A stretch of DNA of 64,000 nucleotides from Grimontia hollisae CIP 101886 (lineage in GTDB: Bacteria; Pseudomonadota; Gammaproteobacteria; Enterobacterales; Vibrionaceae): assembly GCF_000176515.1 (NCBI RefSeq), contig NZ_ADAQ01000012.1, forward strand, positions 248,001 through 312,000. Reading direction: 5' to 3'. The position numbers and the translations under genes are program-made. Positions 62,875 through 64,000 of this stretch are shown here, piece after piece (position 1 is the stretch's first letter; each line of letters starts with the position of its first letter). The notes beneath the pieces are model-generated. The model saw only the letters and a list, made by a program, of their open reading frames with translations. It made no database searches and was not told the DNA's origin.

Positions 62875-64000
62875 ATGTCATCCGGGAAATTGAATACCAC
62901 GTTGGTATCTGCAGGACGGAAAACGGCCTATTGTAAAGGCAGTGTCAACAGTGTCATCCAGCGCGCTTCATCGATTGTTTTTGAATCGGTAGAACAGAAA
63001 AAGCGGGCGACTAAACACCGTGGCGAGCGCGAATTGTTCTATGGTCGGCGGGGCACCCTGACACACTTCGCATTTCAAGATGCAATGGCAGAACTTGAAG
63101 GTGGGGCTGGCTGTGTGCTGTATCCGTGCGGCGCAGCAGCGATTGCTAACAGTCTTCTTTCATTCGTAAAAACCGGTGATCATGTATTGATGTCTGGTGG
63201 TGCCTATGAACCTACCCAGGCGTTTTGTAACACCATTTTGGCGGATATGGGTATTTCGACGACCTATTACGACCCCATGATTGGTGGCGGTCTCGGTACG
63301 TTGGTCACACCGAAAACCACGGTGGTTTTCCTTGAATCCCCGAGCTCTATCACCATGGAAGTTCCGGACATTCCTGCGATGGTAAAAGCCGTCCGTGCCG
63401 TGAATCCCAACGCTGTGATCATGATGGACAATACCTGGGCGGCAGGTGTTCTTTTTAACGCCCTTGAGCATGATATCGATATTTCCATTCAGGCTGGTAC
63501 CAAGTATATCGTGGGCCATTCTGATGCCATGATTGGCACGGCGGTCGCCAATGCACGCTGCTGGGAGCGTTTGCGTGAGCGTTCTTACCTGATGGGGCAA
63601 ATGGTGGATGCCGATACGGCATATATGGCTGCGCGGGGTCTGAGAACGCTGGGGGTTCGCCTGAAACAGCATCAGGAAAGCAGTATTGCTATTGCCAAGT
63701 GGTTGAGTGCGCGTCCCGACGTTGAGCGGGTTAACCACCCTGCGTTGCCAGAGTGCGTTGGGCACGAAAATTACCAGCGTGATTTCAATGGCTGCTGTGG
63801 TCTGTTCTCCTTTGTGCTGAAAGAGAAGCTCAGCCCGGAACAGATTGCCAGTTATCTCGACAATTTCACCCATTTCAGCATGGCGTTTTCGTGGGGCGGT
63901 TATGAGTCGTTGATCCTGACTAATCAACCGGAAGCGTTAAATGCGATTCGTCCTGCCGGTCCGGTGGATTTTAAAGGGACCTTAGTGCGTCTCCATATTG
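62875..64000 (+). CDS. metC: cystathionine beta-lyase (3' end outside window)
   Basis: The frame is open from ATG 62875, behind AATAAGGAGCGTTC, to the window edge, giving 375 residues; MetC of E. coli has 395, so about 20 are missing. [40 protein letters not shown] and [20 protein letters not shown] are typical of Cys/Met metabolism PLP enzymes, and Lys210 in [14 protein letters not shown] holds the cofactor. [13 protein letters not shown]-like [13 protein letters not shown] marks MetC rather than MetB. It converts cystathionine to homocysteine, ammonia and pyruvate. It is divergent from the PhnD-like gene across 251 bases. Confidence 0.9.
   Translation, partial: MSSGKLNTTLVSAGRKTAYCKGSVNSVIQRASSIVFESVEQKKRATKHRGERELFYGRRGTLTHFAFQDAMAELEGGAGCVLYPCGAAAIANSLLSFVKTGDHVLMSGGAYEPTQAFCNTILADMGISTTYYDPMIGGGLGTLVTPKTTVVFLESPSSITMEVPDIPAMVKAVRAVNPNAVIMMDNTWAAGVLFNALEHDIDISIQAGTKYIVGHSDAMIGTAVANARCWERLRERSYLMGQMVDADTAYMAARGLRTLGVRLKQHQESSIAIAKWLSARPDVERVNHPALPECVGHENYQRDFNGCCGLFSFVLKEKLSPEQIASYLDNFTHFSMAFSWGGYESLILTNQPEALNAIRPAGPVDFKGTLVRLHI

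Noticed and set aside
1-64000. tRNA genes, CRISPR arrays, insertion sequences, attachment sites
   Set aside because: No cloverleaf-like sequences with CCA ends, regularly spaced repeats, transposase frames or direct repeats bounding the eCIS locus were noticed; a dedicated search would be needed to exclude short ones.

Overview
The window is a chromosomal segment of a gammaproteobacterium, most likely a member of the Vibrionaceae with roughly balanced base composition (Grimontia, Enterovibrio and relatives fit best). The clearest marker is a complete TonB2-type operon in the Vibrio order (DUF3450, TtpC, ExbB2, ExbD2, TonB2, TPR). Further support comes from a second, stand-alone elongation factor G gene and from VF530, DUF3081 and MipA/OmpV family proteins. 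These are family-level recognitions from the translated sequences; no database search was run.

Region 1 (1-21866) is most of an extracellular contractile injection system (eCIS), a headless phage-tail-like particle. All genes are on the + strand and tightly packed. The order is: sheath C-terminus (cut by the window edge), tube, zinc-knuckle baseplate-like protein, disordered protein, DUF4255/Pvc16-like protein, AAA+ ATPase (Pvc15-like), a DUF4157 protein with a large C-terminal extension, a 69-residue unknown, a CIS tube-adaptor and a LysM-like protein (the two halves of Afp7/Pvc7), hub (gpD-like), spike (gpV-like), PAAR-like tip, gp25-like wedge, two large baseplate J-like proteins, a tail protein I fusion, a 1110-residue DUF6519/beta-helix fibre candidate, and a short Lys/Ala-rich coiled-coil protein. 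The DUF4157 protein looks like the cargo: behind the HELTH metallopeptidase-like tag is an RPD...EIK pattern suggestive of a PD-(D/E)XK nuclease fold, then a proline-rich linker and a hydrophobic segment. No long tape-measure gene is visible in the part shown.

Region 2 (21903-39436) is mostly housekeeping and sensory genes: homocysteine methyltransferase, MipA/OmpV porin-like protein, arginase, galE, nucleoside hydrolase, a chemoreceptor near an FNR-like site, a TTG-start lipoprotein, a substrate-binding protein paired with a GGDEF diguanylate cyclase, DUF3081, an acyltransferase-3 membrane protein, the lone EF-G, a DUF302 protein and VF530.

Region 3 (39826-45269) is the iron-uptake energy module. 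A strong Fur-box match lies upstream of a receiver-like protein that lacks the phosphoacceptor aspartate, followed by the six-gene TonB2 operon. Its genes overlap almost end to end and together energise outer-membrane siderophore or heme receptors.

Region 4 (45301-64000) starts with a membrane protein whose likely promoter has a perfect palindrome over its -35 box. It continues with an MFS transporter, a 49-residue protein, GrxB-like glutaredoxin, a di-heme peroxidase, and two signalling operons: a receiver-hemerythrin protein with a 1306-residue hybrid kinase, and a PhnD-like binding protein with an 877-residue hybrid kinase. A cold-shock protein, Mak fructokinase, QmcA/NfeD and metC (cut at the right edge) complete it. 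No tRNA, rRNA, CRISPR array, transposase or integrase was recognised.
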